Part shown: piece by piece, positions 1 through 11,088 of the stretch
How positions within the stretch are numbered: the stretch's first letter is position 1
Layout: each line of letters opens with the position of its first letter
Source: Isoetes taiwanensis
Lineage: Eukaryota; Streptophyta; Lycopodiopsida; Isoetales; Isoetaceae
DNA: 64,000 bases
NCBI GenBank assembly: GCA_021234155.1
Contig: JAJEKV010000047.1
Coordinates: 1,664,494 to 1,728,493, forward strand
Direction: 5' to 3'
Made by a program: the position numbers and the translations under genes
Notes under the pieces: model-generated
Databases searched by the model: none
Told to the model about the DNA's origin: nothing
What the model saw: the letters and a program-made list of their open reading frames with translations, nothing else

Positions 1-455
1 TGAACTGCACGACGATATGGCGGGGTCGATACGACCTCTGAGCCCGAACCCTGCGTGCTATAACAATGGCGGACCTCTGAATGTGCATAACATCTGTGAA
101 TAAGTTAGCTGCCTGTTCTGCATCCATGGCAGAATTTGCCTCTGGCACACCCACAATGCGCAAATTCAAGCTTCTATCCACTGCTGTCTGAGCGAATTCT
201 GCTGTCTGCATGCTCCCATGATCCTTATCTGGCATGCCACTATGATCCTGAGCTTGTGTGCCACCTTGATCTTTATCTGTCATCTCCACATCGGTATCCC
301 TATGAGCCTCTGTTTGAACCCTGTCAGCAGTGCATGCGTTCTCGAGGGTCTGGGTTTCAGCATCAGCATAGAATTTTGGGCAAGAGGAGGGAGATGATTG
401 CGGAGTACCTGCTTCCAAGATGGCGGAGTAAAGAAATTCAGTATCTGGAACAAAA
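1..455 (-). CDS. L1-type LINE ORF1 fragment (RRM-like domain), runs off the window
   Basis: On the minus strand an open frame without stops runs from about 455 to the window edge. It begins with an acidic, Gln/Asp-rich segment (ETQTLENA, EMTDKDQGG) and then reads SLNLRIVGVPEANS, followed about 40 residues later by RPRHIVVQF. That pairing (LRI.GVPE ... RPR.I.V.F) is the signature of the L1 ORF1p RNA-binding (Transposase_22-like RRM) domain, which coats LINE RNA. The start is not visible because the frame closes at a TAA near 455, and the C-terminal half lies outside the window. Its ORF1 type differs from the zinc-knuckle ORF1 of the LINE at 6-17 kb, so it belongs to another LINE lineage, possibly the one at 21 kb and 41 kb. 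I assigned it by motif reading only. Confidence 0.6.
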
Positions 456-1130
456 GCTTACCTTCGAAGGAAATCGTCGGGCTTGTAAAAGATGCGTTCT
501 GCAAGGTGTCCAGAAGAAGATACTGGTCTGATGAGGACAAGAGCGGAAGGATCCGTGCTTGAAGTGAGGCGTGCTGATGTATGAGAACAAACTCTGGAAG
601 CGGGAAATGTTCACGCCATATGACATGGAGAAGCTCCACACTGGTGAAGTTACGGCGGCGTTGACTATGCTTCGCCATAAGATGTGAAGAAAGCAGGGAT
701 TTAATAGAAGAAAAGGCAAGGACGTTGTTCACAGGTTTGGAAGGAGAAATCAACAGCGCAAATAGGCTTGAATAGGTAAATTAACCGATCTGTGTAGTAA
801 AATGAAAAATCTATCTGCAAGGGGTCTAAACAAAGAAAAGAAGAGGATGCTTCGTACTATACTGCCAATGGGCCAGGGATGACGCTTCAGCGAACTGGGA
901 GCATGATCCTGGATAAATCAAGGCCAATTCCAAAGAGATAGAAGAGACTTACAGTGCCCCTAGGGTGGATTCCAGGATGGGCAAAGGCAACGGACTGCTT
1001 ATGGAGCCAATACTGAATTTCTGCCAAACCCTTGATGCCCCTGTTAAACCCTCGTCTGCATCTGTACAACTAAAAGCTCCTGCCAGGCCGTTATCGCCAC
1101 GAAAGCTTCTCCTGTTGCTGAATCTATAAT

Positions 1131-1158
1131 AGAGTAGAATAGAATAGAATAGAATAGA
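1131..1158. repeat. (TAGAA)n microsatellite
   Basis: About five tandem TAGAA units with a slightly degenerate left edge. The same pentanucleotide forms the 3' tail of the two LINE copies at 21206 and 40551, but here the neighbouring sequence does not resemble their 3' UTR. It may be an orphan LINE tail or an independent microsatellite. Confidence 0.6.
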
Positions 1159-2780
1159 GAGGTTTTTATCATGAGACAAGTAATTTAATTATGTCTCAAT
1201 CTACGCCAAGGTAGCCATCAATATTGATATGATGACATGATAAATTCATTGCATGATAAAGTATATACAATACACTATTCTAAATAACTAGTTTAGTATA
1301 TACTATATATTAGACCTTTTTCTACAAGAATTAATATTTTAGGTGTGCACGTTTTTTGTAACGCTATGAACTTAAATGGATGTTAGATATGCATAATAAA
1401 GATATCAATAAAATGTCTCTGGTCGATGTAATAAAGGCTACCCACTATATTGTGATGTATATTAATTATTCCAACCACTAAAGTTGTAGGATTTTATAAA
1501 TAAACCCAAAGTGATTAGCGATATAATGATGGTCGTATATGAACTAACCCTATACTGAAAAATTCTTCCATTAGGTTCTATAATAGAGGAAGAGAAAAAG
1601 GCCAATCAAGAAGACAATGTTTTAAATAATCTAGACAATATATGGTAGGTACAACATTTTCCAAATCATACACCACGGCCCATCAAGGATGGGCCAACCT
1701 ACACAAACACAAGACTGACCCAAATATCTAGCATGCTACAATATAGAAGTTGGGTCTCGATTTTTGTCCATGGTGCATTCTCGCGATGACACGTGGCGAC
1801 GCCAATACCGCGGAATAGAATTCGGGTCCCATGATTCCGCTTTACCAGCTCTTCCGGTTTTCCTTTAGTTTTTTTTTTAGGGTTTTGACCGGCTTGTTTT
1901 AGGGTGCAAATTTCTTCAATCAAGAATAGAGCTAGCAGGTGCCAGATCTTCGCTTCTTCGCTTCACGCTTTCGGATCTATTTTGCTTGAAATCTTATAGT
2001 ATTTTGCAAATCTTGTTATACAGTATAGCAAATTTTGTACTTGCATACCCCACAAATGAGGAACTTTACGTACGGTGTAGATTAAGGAATAAGGGGTGAA
2101 TATGCCTATCCAACAAACTCTCACGCCCTACGCCACCCCCGTGGTGAATATGCACCCAAACCAAAGGGGGTTTAAGGGCGATTTTAATTGAGGCTTTCAT
2201 CACCTGTAGCTTTTGAATTTCATCACAATAAAACAAATAGAACATAAATAAAAGTTACCATAAAGATAGAGCAGATTGATCCCATTATTCTGAAAGTCAT
2301 AAAGTTTGCAACACCTATACACAAACATTTTTCAACTGAATTTAACAAAGACCTTTGGCCTCCATGGATTCTTGTGGTGAGAAACCAAAGTGGAAACTTT
2401 TCTCGCTTGTTAGCACAAGGATCTAGAAGCCTTGGAATTTGCTTAATAACTGCCTCAAAATCTAAAAATGCATGGTAATTTTTTGCAAGCTTCATTCGGA
2501 ATGAGCCATAAAACAATATCCAATAGCGTAATCCTGTATTAATCAACTAGTAGGATGTGAAAGCCTATCAAACCCGGTCGAAAAATTGCTGTTTTAGCAT
2601 AGATAACTTAACCAAACATATCCATATCATACACTATCAAAAAGTCTCGGAGAGAGCTTTCCAACGCAATAAAAATCATCTCAAACAGAGCTCTGGATCA
2701 AAAGTTATGATAAGAAATGTGTTGCCGGCGGGGAAACTGCACTACATGCACCCTTCAAGCCCTTCATGTGCCCATTATGC

Positions 2781-2894
2781 ACCACACACACAAAAAGAGG
2801 GCTTTTGTTGTGAGCCATTGGTTGTTGACCATTATACACCACACGCACAAAAAAAGGGCTTTTGTTGTGAGCCATTGGTTGTTGACCATTGGAA
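2781..2894. repeat. 57-bp direct tandem duplication
   Basis: Two adjacent near-identical 57-bp units beginning ACCACACxCAC and containing GGGCTTTTGTTGTGAGCC. The differences are a few A-run indels and one G/A change. The translated frame repeats too (FCCEPLVVDH twice), but there is no sign that it is a gene. Confidence 0.75.
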
Positions 2895-3984
2895 AAAAAA
2901 GGCTAAAATCAATGGCTCAGAAATGGTGCACTCTAGATGTACGCATTAGTACGTCCATTTGAATACATCACGAAATCATAGGAAAACCTTAGTGAAAAGC
3001 GTACAAAAACACAAAGAAAACCCCATGTTATTATGCTACATATTGTGCTTTGCTTCATGCTTCCGGATCTATTTGCGCACAGGATCTGTCCATGCTTCAT
3101 GCTTCCGGATTTGTTCTTTGTAGGTCTGTTCTTCGCAGATCCGTGGTACAAGATCATAATCTTTAACCAAAAACCCAAGAGATAGGATCTGTCGCAGGCT
3201 GCTAGGGCCGGAAAATTGGATGCTTTGAAAATATATTGTCGAAACCATCCGCTCGCGGAATCGTGGATCTGCCTTTGAAGGAGATAACTTCACATAAAAA
3301 TTCATACAGAAAACTTCGAAAAGTCCAAAAATCTATAGCCATACTATGAACAGAATAGCTTCAAATTGTTAGCCGTCGAAATATTTGCAGCTTATTTGTT
3401 ATCCACAATTTGCATATTCGTTCTTTGCAGTGTGAAAGTGTGTGCGGTGCAAAAAAAAGGGATTCATAGCTTGATCTCGTAGAGCAGACCCGCACAAAAA
3501 AATCGATCCCCAACTTCTATATTGTAGGGAAACTGTAGTTCATCTGCCATTCTAGCACACGGGAGACCCGATCCTGGTTACCGCGGGCGCCGGGGCCCCT
3601 CCCTATGTGCCGAAATGCCATCCCAACTGCAGTTCCCCTATACATTAATACCAATCTATTAAACATCAAATTGTTGGAGATGCCATGTTGGTTCTCAATG
3701 CATATATATAAGGTTGGCTTTCAATGCATGCACATGCATATGCAAATTCATTGTATATATATTGATAGTATTTGTTGCTTATGTAATTATATCTATTGTG
3801 TGTCTTTTTCTCTCTTCTTGCATATTGTTTTCTAGATTTCAACACCAATTCTAACAACTGTACCAAGACTAGCACACATCACACAAGCACATACAACTCA
3901 ATACTTCACTTGAAACAAACATCGATCCCAACATAGACAACAACACACAGAGATCTTTGGGATACGCCTATTTAACAATCGTAC

Positions 3985-4170
3985 CAAGACTAGCTAATAG
4001 CCTCGTTGTGAAAGTGACTATGCATTGTAAAGTTGGTGGGGGGAGGACCCACTTCAGCCATGTACAGTGGTGGGGGCAGGACCCATCTGGGTGTGTTGTA
4101 AATTGTCCCATAAGCTCCGGCTTCCCGTGGACGTTAAAATCCATTATTATTATTATTATTATTATTACTT
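3985..4170 (+). mobile_element. SINE-like element with (ATT)n tail
   Basis: A short repeat whose core (GGTGGGGGCAGGACCCATCT, then GGGTGTGTTGTAAA) and 3' end (GGACGTTAAAATCC) recur at 60178-60285 in reverse orientation; the 3' end alone recurs at about 20620. Here the 3' end runs into about nine ATT units (4142-4168). A fixed 3' end followed by different simple repeats in each copy (ATT here, TTC at 60.2 kb, TTCC at 20.6 kb) is typical of SINE retroposition. The 5' boundary is estimated and I could not settle on A and B boxes. A reverse-strand match to the head (GTTGTGAAAGTGA) also occurs near 5446. Confidence 0.55.
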
Positions 4171-6385
4171 AACGCCATCAAAGACATTGTTAGGAAAGAC
4201 ATGATGAAATGCTAGTCCGATCCAACTAAGCCGACCATCAACATCTCAACCCAAAGCTACAACAATTGTTCAACCATCGCAATTGAAATGCACACAAAAT
4301 AAAGAAGCCAACTAAACCATTCCAAATCCAAACTACCATATGGCTCCTAAAGTAAGGCCATCAATTAGGAAACATGGATCCTTCTCTATTATTGCTAACA
4401 GAACAAATGCTCGAGTGTTGAAGCTATAACAAAATCAACCTAATACTAATGTCTTGGCAACTACCTTTACATAACAAGCATATAACATTCATAAGTGCAC
4501 CAATGCCCTAGCTTTTGGATCCTTAGCCATTAAAATGGTAGGTGTCACAAATGTACCAGAAGACATACAGAATAAGAGCAAATGTCAAATCACCAACTAG
4601 TATACGCCCAATGCATTCTAAACAACAATCAGAAACAACTAGATACCAGCTCAAGAATATTTCACCAACCTCATATGAGAGAGGTTATGATACTTCAAAA
4701 CATGATCAAGACCCACACTCCATTTGTGCAAATGAACGTATAGCAAAACTATATATCCAACTGCAAACATCCACTTAGCCCAATAACTCCAACCACCATA
4801 AGCAAACAACATAAAAGACCCCTACATTCAATGCAATTGCATTATTTATATCAAACGAGTCACAAAAGGACACTAGATATTTATCTTCCATTCAAGACAC
4901 ACATTTCTAATCTACTAATAAATGCCACTCACCCTATAACCCTTGTACATTTCATCGTAATATTTCCAAATGGAATAGATGAATGGAACTTCAAAACACT
5001 TCAGAGGGACGTAACGACTTTTCAGTTCTTACACTACTCTTCATATATTATCAACTGTTTCATTAGAGAATGGCGACAAGATCCAGATAATGATGGAGGT
5101 CGTTAGAAAGAGAATGGCACATGATTGCAATTCTCACTAACTTGAGATCTATAGGAAAATGTGCCTTGGGCCACTTTTGGGAGGAGACTAAGATGCGATT
5201 CATTGTCTCTCTCAGGCAAGAAGGCGGTAACTCATTTTCATCTGTGACGACAGCAAAAGTAGACAAGGACAAGTTCCATTGAATTATGGACTAGTAATTT
5301 GGTTCTAAAGTCGTCTCTGGACAAACATCACTAGTTGATGAAACTCATGAGGTAGGCTTGTATACATTAGTAGGGAGGGGACATGGCTAAGTCATTATAT
5401 ATAATTTACCCAACCTTAGGTAAGGAACCATTTCCATGTGGTTTCACTTTCACAACAAGGCATTGAATCGACGGCCTTGGGTATCGAAGAGCGTCTGACC
5501 ATTAAAAAAATTGCGTCTCTAAAATTTCACCCTGTGCAAGTTTGAAAGTTCAAATGCATATACAAGCATTACGAAATTTTATTGTAGTAATTGTTTATGG
5601 GAGGTGGTGGTTTTGGTAAAAAAATAACTAGCAAAAAGGCACGCCAGGGGCTATGACCAAGGAAATTTATCTTGCGTTTTCTTTCCTGCTTCTATGCTTG
5701 ATGGATGGCAGAAGAATAATTGGATCTTCATGTTTATTAGTACTTGGAAAATGTTTTTTTTTTTTTTTAAATCCTCTATTAGTTGTCCACTCAACAATAT
5801 AGCTTTAATCCACACCAAAAGATATTGACTAGGTCTTGGCTACAAAAATGCTTTCCTTGTTTTCATATTTTAACAGAGGAAGTTGTTAAAAAATAATTTT
5901 CTTATTCTTATATCATTCCATAAGATTGTGGTAGCAAAATCACATTGCCCACAACTTCCAAAACATGCCCCAGGACATGATAGGACATGCCATCATCAAA
6001 GACTTTTTTGTCCACTATAAAAATCATATCGTCCACAAATTGCACGGATAGAGTAAAAATGTTGGCAAATTTGTGAGTGATAAAGTTAAACTAGGTAATT
6101 TAGACGTGCAAAAATGGATATAATCAATCTTAATTATGTTATTTAAGGAATCATTGGTTCCTCCAAGACAGACACAATAGATATTTTGCACATGTTTAAA
6201 TCATTATAATTTGTTGATGATTTTCCTACTATAAGTGAACCTATTAATCCTTATACTTCTCTGGATTTATCCAGAGAAAAGAGTTTTGGCATTTGTTAAG
6301 TCAATAAGTGCTTGGAACTTCCTTTACTACGTTGCAACTACAAGTTCATCAGTGTCTTGTATCCACATGCTATATACTGAATTTC
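4171..6385. other. No recognisable gene
   Basis: About 2.2 kb of AT-rich sequence with short unrelated frames. Around 5390-5500 the strand opposite carries a short match to the head of the SINE-like repeat. No other family or RNA gene was recognised. Confidence 0.5.
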
Positions 6386-6766
6386 TTTTTTTCTTTTTTT
6401 CTTTTTTTGAGTGAATGGGGTTTTTTTCATTAATTATAGAAAAAGGTACAACATAGTGAGTGAGCCTTTATAGATAGGCTACTCATGATAATACATGCAA
6501 ATGAACACAAATGAAATAGGTGCTGCTGTAAGCACATAGCAATGTTTTGTGTTAACAAAAATAGTAGTCAACTGTAGAAGAAGAAGAAGAAGAAGAAGAG
6601 ATTTTTACTGTAGAAGTAGCTGGGATATATGTTGTGCTGCAACTTTGTGTAAGCAGCATAAGTGAAGACACATATCAACTCAATTCCTGCACAAAAAATG
6701 TAGATGATAATGTGTTGTAGAAGTTATATGCAGATCTGTTTCAAGCCAGAAAGGGACAGATGCAAG

Positions 6767-7291
6767 TCACTGATTTGGAAGGGGGGGATAATTTGTGTGA
6801 AAGTGGTAGGAGTTAAGGAATTCATATTGAGCTCGGAAGTTTGGTTGAAGTATGAGAGTTCTGCCATTTCCCCAGTTTAGCTCAGTAATCAACCTGTCTG
6901 CATTGGTAGTGGACATCAAAATTATTAAAGTGCCATATGCATCTGCCAGTCCCCTATGATGGTAATAGCATTCCCTGTAATACTCAAACTGTTGATCTGT
7001 CATTCTTCTGCTGTTGCTTTCCATGAACCACCATATTTCATGCATTAGGTATGTGCTTCTGCAGAATTCCATGGCCCAATCTAATTCCTCGTCAGGGACA
7101 TCAATTATGTCTATATCCGTGATGCCCCTAACTGTGCCTGTCCACATGTCATATGTGTATTGTATATCATGTACCAGCCTCTGCCCTGGGAACAATCTGT
7201 ATTCTGCAAGCTCCACTGATGTGCCAAAGTCTCTGCTAAGGCTCCTCATGTAATCTATCAGAAGGACAGAGAGTGTCAGTAATTGAATCAT
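6767..7291 (-). CDS. Extra LINE ORF (ORF3) overlapping ORF2 end, unknown function
   Basis: A 174-codon frame beginning MIQLLTLSVLLIDYMRSLSR and ending at 6767. It overlaps the last 56 bases of ORF2 in another frame, a layout that fits termination-reinitiation or frameshifting. The protein is rich in aromatic and acidic residues (DIDIIDVPDEELDWAMEF, EYYRECYYHHRGLADAYGT) with a hydrophobic start. I recognise no domain; in particular there is no clear RNase H DEDD pattern. Plant L1 elements normally end with ORF2 or an RNase H at the ORF2 C-terminus, so a separate third ORF is unusual. It stays open for 525 bases in a window where most other frames are broken, which argues for coding, but a captured fragment is possible. 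Confidence 0.5.
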   Translation of the reverse strand: MIQLLTLSVLLIDYMRSLSRDFGTSVELAEYRLFPGQRLVHDIQYTYDMWTGTVRGITDIDIIDVPDEELDWAMEFCRSTYLMHEIWWFMESNSRRMTDQQFEYYRECYYHHRGLADAYGTLIILMSTTNADRLITELNWGNGRTLILQPNFRAQYEFLNSYHFHTNYPPLPNQ

Positions 7292-10200
7292 GACAATTTA
7301 ATTTAAACAGTCTATGAGCTCCAATGAATTGGCCTATATTTAGCCATTTAGTGTCCACATTTGCTTTGTGCAAGTGCATTTGACTTGTTGCAACCATCTC
7401 AATGTCATATATAACTTGAGATTTAATCCAGAATATAGATATTGGTTTCCCTCCATATTGACACCTGTTTCTATGCTTCCAAACATTCCATAAAGCAATG
7501 TAACATAAAGAATTCTTATAAGCATCACCATTCATCATGAATTCAAGCAAAGTAGCAGGACAATTTATATCAAAAGTATTTTCAAACCATGTCCAGAAAG
7601 TAGTGAGCTTTGCACAGCCAAATATATGCTCCATAGATTCAACATAGCTGCATCCAAGAGGGCAGTGAGGGTTCACTGGATTTGTTGCAAGATTGGAGTG
7701 CCTGGAGATAGTTTCCAAACATGACACACTCTTATTTGCAATTAGCCATATGAAATAAGAAATTTTGGGGGGTGAGTAGGAAAGCCAGATATTCTTGAAC
7801 AACCTAAATTCAGTGTCATCTGAAAGACCCCAATAAAGCTTAGCTTTGGATGGCACTTGAGGCTTATTTAAACAGTTATATACCTTGGACACATTATAGT
7901 TGGGCTTACCAGAGAGAGTCCATTGAGCAGTGATGGGATTGTGCAAGATATTAACATTGCTAATTCTTTGCATGATGAATCTGAACATAATTTTGTCAGA
8001 AGAACTGCCTCTGATCCGATTTTTCATATTGGTCCAGGAGATCCACCTCGTGTGATCCCAGAGATCTCCAAGGTTTATTATACCATGAGACATCCATTTT
8101 TTATAAAGCTTTGGGTGATTTATAGCCAAAGGAGTAATGTTGTCCCTAGAGAGGTTGGGATTCCAGAAAATACTTGTGTTGGAGTGGCTATTCTCACTAG
8201 CAGAAATATCAAAAGTTTTGTGGACCTTGTTCCAAGCCAAAATAAAACTTCTCATAAGAGGGGAAGTATTAGGGTAGGTTTCAAAGATGTGAAGGCTGGG
8301 AAGGTAGACTATGGCTGATGGAAGGATGCCCCTTGGGATGATCGCAAGATAGCCAATATTTGATGAAAACCATGGTCGGATTGTTATGATTGGACAGTGG
8401 ATTTCCAGATGTACTTCCCAGCTAAAAGCATAGCCCCGAAGGACCAAGTTTTTGCAGCCAAGGCCACCATGTTTCTTACTTACGGTGATACTATTCCAGT
8501 TAACCATGTGATGATTCTTCCAGATGAAATTTCTTACAATTCTCTCAATCTGTTGATAAATGCCTTTAGGAGCCAAGAGAGCTGAGGAATAATAGATGTG
8601 AGATGCAGCAATGACTGAATTAGCTATTATTGTTCTCCCTGCCAGGGAGAGACAATTTCCATAATTGCCTAACGTTTTCCTGATTCTTGCAACTATAGGA
8701 TTCCATAGCTCCTTTAGACTGGGGTTGAGTGACAGAGGCATACCTAGTAGGCTAGTTGTCTCAGTTGATCTCATGCATTTGATACCGAGAATGCTATCGT
8801 CCGTGTCACCACCAATAATAGTGCATTTATTTAGATTCAGTTGAATGCCAGAGGCAGCTCCAAAGATATGAATGATATGAAGGAACTTGGCAATGATGCT
8901 AGAATCATTCTTGAGAAAGCTGAAGGAGTCATCTGCATATTGCAGAATGGACAGATTGGTTGTATTGTCAGGAAGATCAAGTCCAACAATATTCCCAATA
9001 GATTGGTGATAAGTAATCACTCTAGTTAACATCTCTGCTACTGCCAGAAAGAGATAAGGTGCTAGGGGACATCCCTGTCTCACACCTCGAGCCAGAGGAA
9101 AGAAGTAACCAGGGAAACCATTGACAAGGACAGTTGATTGAGATCTAGAGTTTAAGCCCAAGATAAGCCTGATGATCTTTCCACTGAATCCAAGCTTTTG
9201 AAGAGAGAATTCTAGAAAGTTCCACCTAACAGTGTCAAATGCTTTTGAGAAGTCTAGCTTGAGCAGGATACAGTTCTGCTTTGTAAGATTATTCCAATGC
9301 ATTCCCTCCATGGCTGCAATGTAATTGTCCAGGATGAATCTGTTGGGGAGGAAGGCAGATTGATTCGAGCTGATGACCTCTTGGAGATGAGATTTAACCC
9401 TGTTAGCTAGGATTTTGGCACAGACCTTATAAGTGGAGTTTGTTAGAGAGATAGGCCTCCAGTCAGAAAAGGATTGTGGATTCTTAACCTTAGGAATTAG
9501 AGTAATAAGGCCAGTTGAGAGAGAAGGATGTAGGTGATTGGAGTTCCAGAAACCTTTGATCATGTGCACAAAGTCATCTTTAATGGTTTCCCAAAATGTA
9601 ATAAAAAATTCGGGGGGCAACCCATCAGGACCTGGACTTTTACCTTTAGCAAGACTCTTAAGAGTAGAAAAAATCTCTTCATCATTTGGAATGGCCTCCA
9701 TAGCAGGGGTCATGGCAATGTTACTGTAAAGACCATTAGTTTCAATCAAATCAGTGAAGGATTTAGCATCTGCAATTTGGACATGACTGTCACTGGGTTG
9801 AGAGAAAATACTAGCATAGCTTAAGCAGAAGAAATTGGAAATTTCTTTCTGATCAGTGATGGTGTTATCATTTCCATCCTTGACTGAGGTAAGTTGACTT
9901 TTCAAAAGTCTAGACTTAGCAACTCTATAAAAAAACCTTGAATTTCCATGATCCATATTGGATAGATACTTAAGTTTACATCTGATGGATGCTCCTTTTG
10001 CTTCCAGCTCTTCAATTGTTTTAAGGACCATTTCCAGATTTCCTTCTTGCCTGTGAAGCTCAATGTTGAAGGGGTCTTCTTGCAGCTTAATTCTGACCTC
10101 CTTCATTTCCTGAAGATAAGATTTTTTTTCTGCATGTTTTATCTCATGTAGATTCTTTGACCACTGTTTAATCCAGGCCTTGGAGTTTTTAATATTGGCA

Positions 10201-11054
10201 TAAAAGGTTCTCATGGAGTTTGTAGATCTGACTTTGGGGAGAGTGGCATAAAAGGCAATGAAATCTTGACAGAAGGTATCTGAATCAAGGAGGGAGCAAT
10301 TCAATTTGAAAGGAGTATTACCATGCCTCTTGATAGAAAGTGTGAGATTGATGGTAAAGAATTGAGGCTGGTGATCAGATAATAAAGTACACTCATCACT
10401 GTATACCAAGCAATTATTCCAGAGCTCATTCTGAATGTTATTAATGTAGAACCTGTCAAGTGAACAATAGACTCTGTTATTCCCTTCTTGCTTGTTAGAC
10501 CATGTGTAGGCTGAGGTGGAAGATGGGATATGCTGAAGAAAATGGTTGTCAAGCATTTGATCCCACTGTGATCTTTCAACAGAAGACATGTTGAGATTTT
10601 TACCAATTTTCAAGTCCCAGGTAGGCGTGTTATTGAAGTCCCCTGCCATAATCCAGGTGTCACAATCTTGAGAAGCAATGTAATTGTTGACAGTGAGCCA
10701 AGTGTTAGCTCTAGATCTAGAGTCAGTGGAGGCATAGACATTTATCACTCCAAATCTGGAATCATTGTGTTTAAAAATTACTGATTGCCAAGATCTACAA
10801 GGGCTATTGTAGACAGAGCTATGTGTAAGATGTCTCCAAATAATGCAGAGCCCTCCTGAGGTCCCAGTTGCTTCAATCCAGGTAGAGGATAAGCCAGGGC
10901 CAATCCAATCTGCTAGATTAGAGCACTCAAAGCTGGGGAGTCTGAGCTCCTGAAGGAGAATGATGTCAGCATCATAACTCCTAATTTGAGAGATGGCTCT
11001 TCTCCTCTTCAATGGGCCTTTTATGCCTCTTAGATTCCAACTGAGAATCTTCAT
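7236..11054 (-). CDS. LINE ORF2: AP endonuclease, reverse transcriptase, zinc-binding C-terminus
   Basis: 1272 codons, uninterrupted. The N-terminal APE-type endonuclease (about 1-235) starts MKILSWNLRGIKG and has catalytic-type motifs LLQELRL, MAGDFNNTP, CSLDRFYI and LLSDHQPQF; it nicks target DNA. A coiled linker (about 260-400) follows. The reverse transcriptase (about 470-760) has KSPGPDGLPPEFF, LIPKVKNPQSFSDWRPISL, LKLDFSKAFDTVRW, RGVRQGCPLAPYLF and the catalytic LQYADDSFSFL. Near 1090-1150 a zf-RVT-like segment reads WLIANKSVSCLE ... CPLGCSYVESMEHIFGC. This is the target-primed reverse transcription enzyme of an L1-type element. Length and domain order are normal for plants, and catalytic residues are present, so it may be functional. 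ORF1 ends 34 bases upstream. Confidence 0.93.
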   Translation of the reverse strand: MKILSWNLRGIKGPLKRRRAISQIRSYDADIILLQELRLPSFECSNLADWIGPGLSSTWIEATGTSGGLCIIWRHLTHSSVYNSPCRSWQSVIFKHNDSRFGVINVYASTDSRSRANTWLTVNNYIASQDCDTWIMAGDFNNTPTWDLKIGKNLNMSSVERSQWDQMLDNHFLQHIPSSTSAYTWSNKQEGNNRVYCSLDRFYINNIQNELWNNCLVYSDECTLLSDHQPQFFTINLTLSIKRHGNTPFKLNCSLLDSDTFCQDFIAFYATLPKVRSTNSMRTFYANIKNSKAWIKQWSKNLHEIKHAEKKSYLQEMKEVRIKLQEDPFNIELHRQEGNLEMVLKTIEELEAKGASIRCKLKYLSNMDHGNSRFFYRVAKSRLLKSQLTSVKDGNDNTITDQKEISNFFCLSYASIFSQPSDSHVQIADAKSFTDLIETNGLYSNIAMTPAMEAIPNDEEIFSTLKSLAKGKSPGPDGLPPEFFITFWETIKDDFVHMIKGFWNSNHLHPSLSTGLITLIPKVKNPQSFSDWRPISLTNSTYKVCAKILANRVKSHLQEVISSNQSAFLPNRFILDNYIAAMEGMHWNNLTKQNCILLKLDFSKAFDTVRWNFLEFSLQKLGFSGKIIRLILGLNSRSQSTVLVNGFPGYFFPLARGVRQGCPLAPYLFLAVAEMLTRVITYHQSIGNIVGLDLPDNTTNLSILQYADDSFSFLKNDSSIIAKFLHIIHIFGAASGIQLNLNKCTIIGGDTDDSILGIKCMRSTETTSLLGMPLSLNPSLKELWNPIVARIRKTLGNYGNCLSLAGRTIIANSVIAASHIYYSSALLAPKGIYQQIERIVRNFIWKNHHMVNWNSITVSKKHGGLGCKNLVLRGYAFSWEVHLEIHCPIITIRPWFSSNIGYLAIIPRGILPSAIVYLPSLHIFETYPNTSPLMRSFILAWNKVHKTFDISASENSHSNTSIFWNPNLSRDNITPLAINHPKLYKKWMSHGIINLGDLWDHTRWISWTNMKNRIRGSSSDKIMFRFIMQRISNVNILHNPITAQWTLSGKPNYNVSKVYNCLNKPQVPSKAKLYWGLSDDTEFRLFKNIWLSYSPPKISYFIWLIANKSVSCLETISRHSNLATNPVNPHCPLGCSYVESMEHIFGCAKLTTFWTWFENTFDINCPATLLEFMMNGDAYKNSLCYIALWNVWKHRNRCQYGGKPISIFWIKSQVIYDIEMVATSQMHLHKANVDTKWLNIGQFIGAHRLFKLNCHDSITDTLCPSDRLHEEP

Positions 11055-11088
11055 GGTATTAAATTAGGAGAGGCAACCTTGGGGGGAG

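Larger units (their letters stand above)
456..3956. other. No recognisable gene; AT-rich filler
   Basis: About 3.5 kb with only short overlapping frames on both strands. I see no conserved motif, no tRNA or rRNA and no terminal repeats. It contains a pentanucleotide run near 1131-1158 and a 57-bp tandem duplication near 2781-2894 (listed separately). The phrase TTCxxGCTTxCGGATCTATTT recurs near 1960 and 3060, suggesting diverged copies of a short repeat. The stretch just right of the ORF1 fragment (456-1100) may be the 5' part of the same LINE, but I cannot show it. Confidence 0.5.

Noticed and set aside
1131-1158. Third copy of the (GAATA)-tailed LINE
   Set aside because: The sequence to its right lacks the CCACGGAGAC 3' UTR shared by the copies at 21 kb and 40 kb.
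6572-6600. (GAA)n run as the 3' tail of the L1-type LINE
   Set aside because: The T-rich run at 6386-6412, preceded by the usual TAATTAATGAAAAAAACCCC end, is a better terminus; the GAA run is inside the 3' UTR.
7923-8318. 131-codon plus-strand frame and other plus frames between 7.9 and 9.8 kb
   Set aside because: They are antisense shadows of the intact LINE ORF2.
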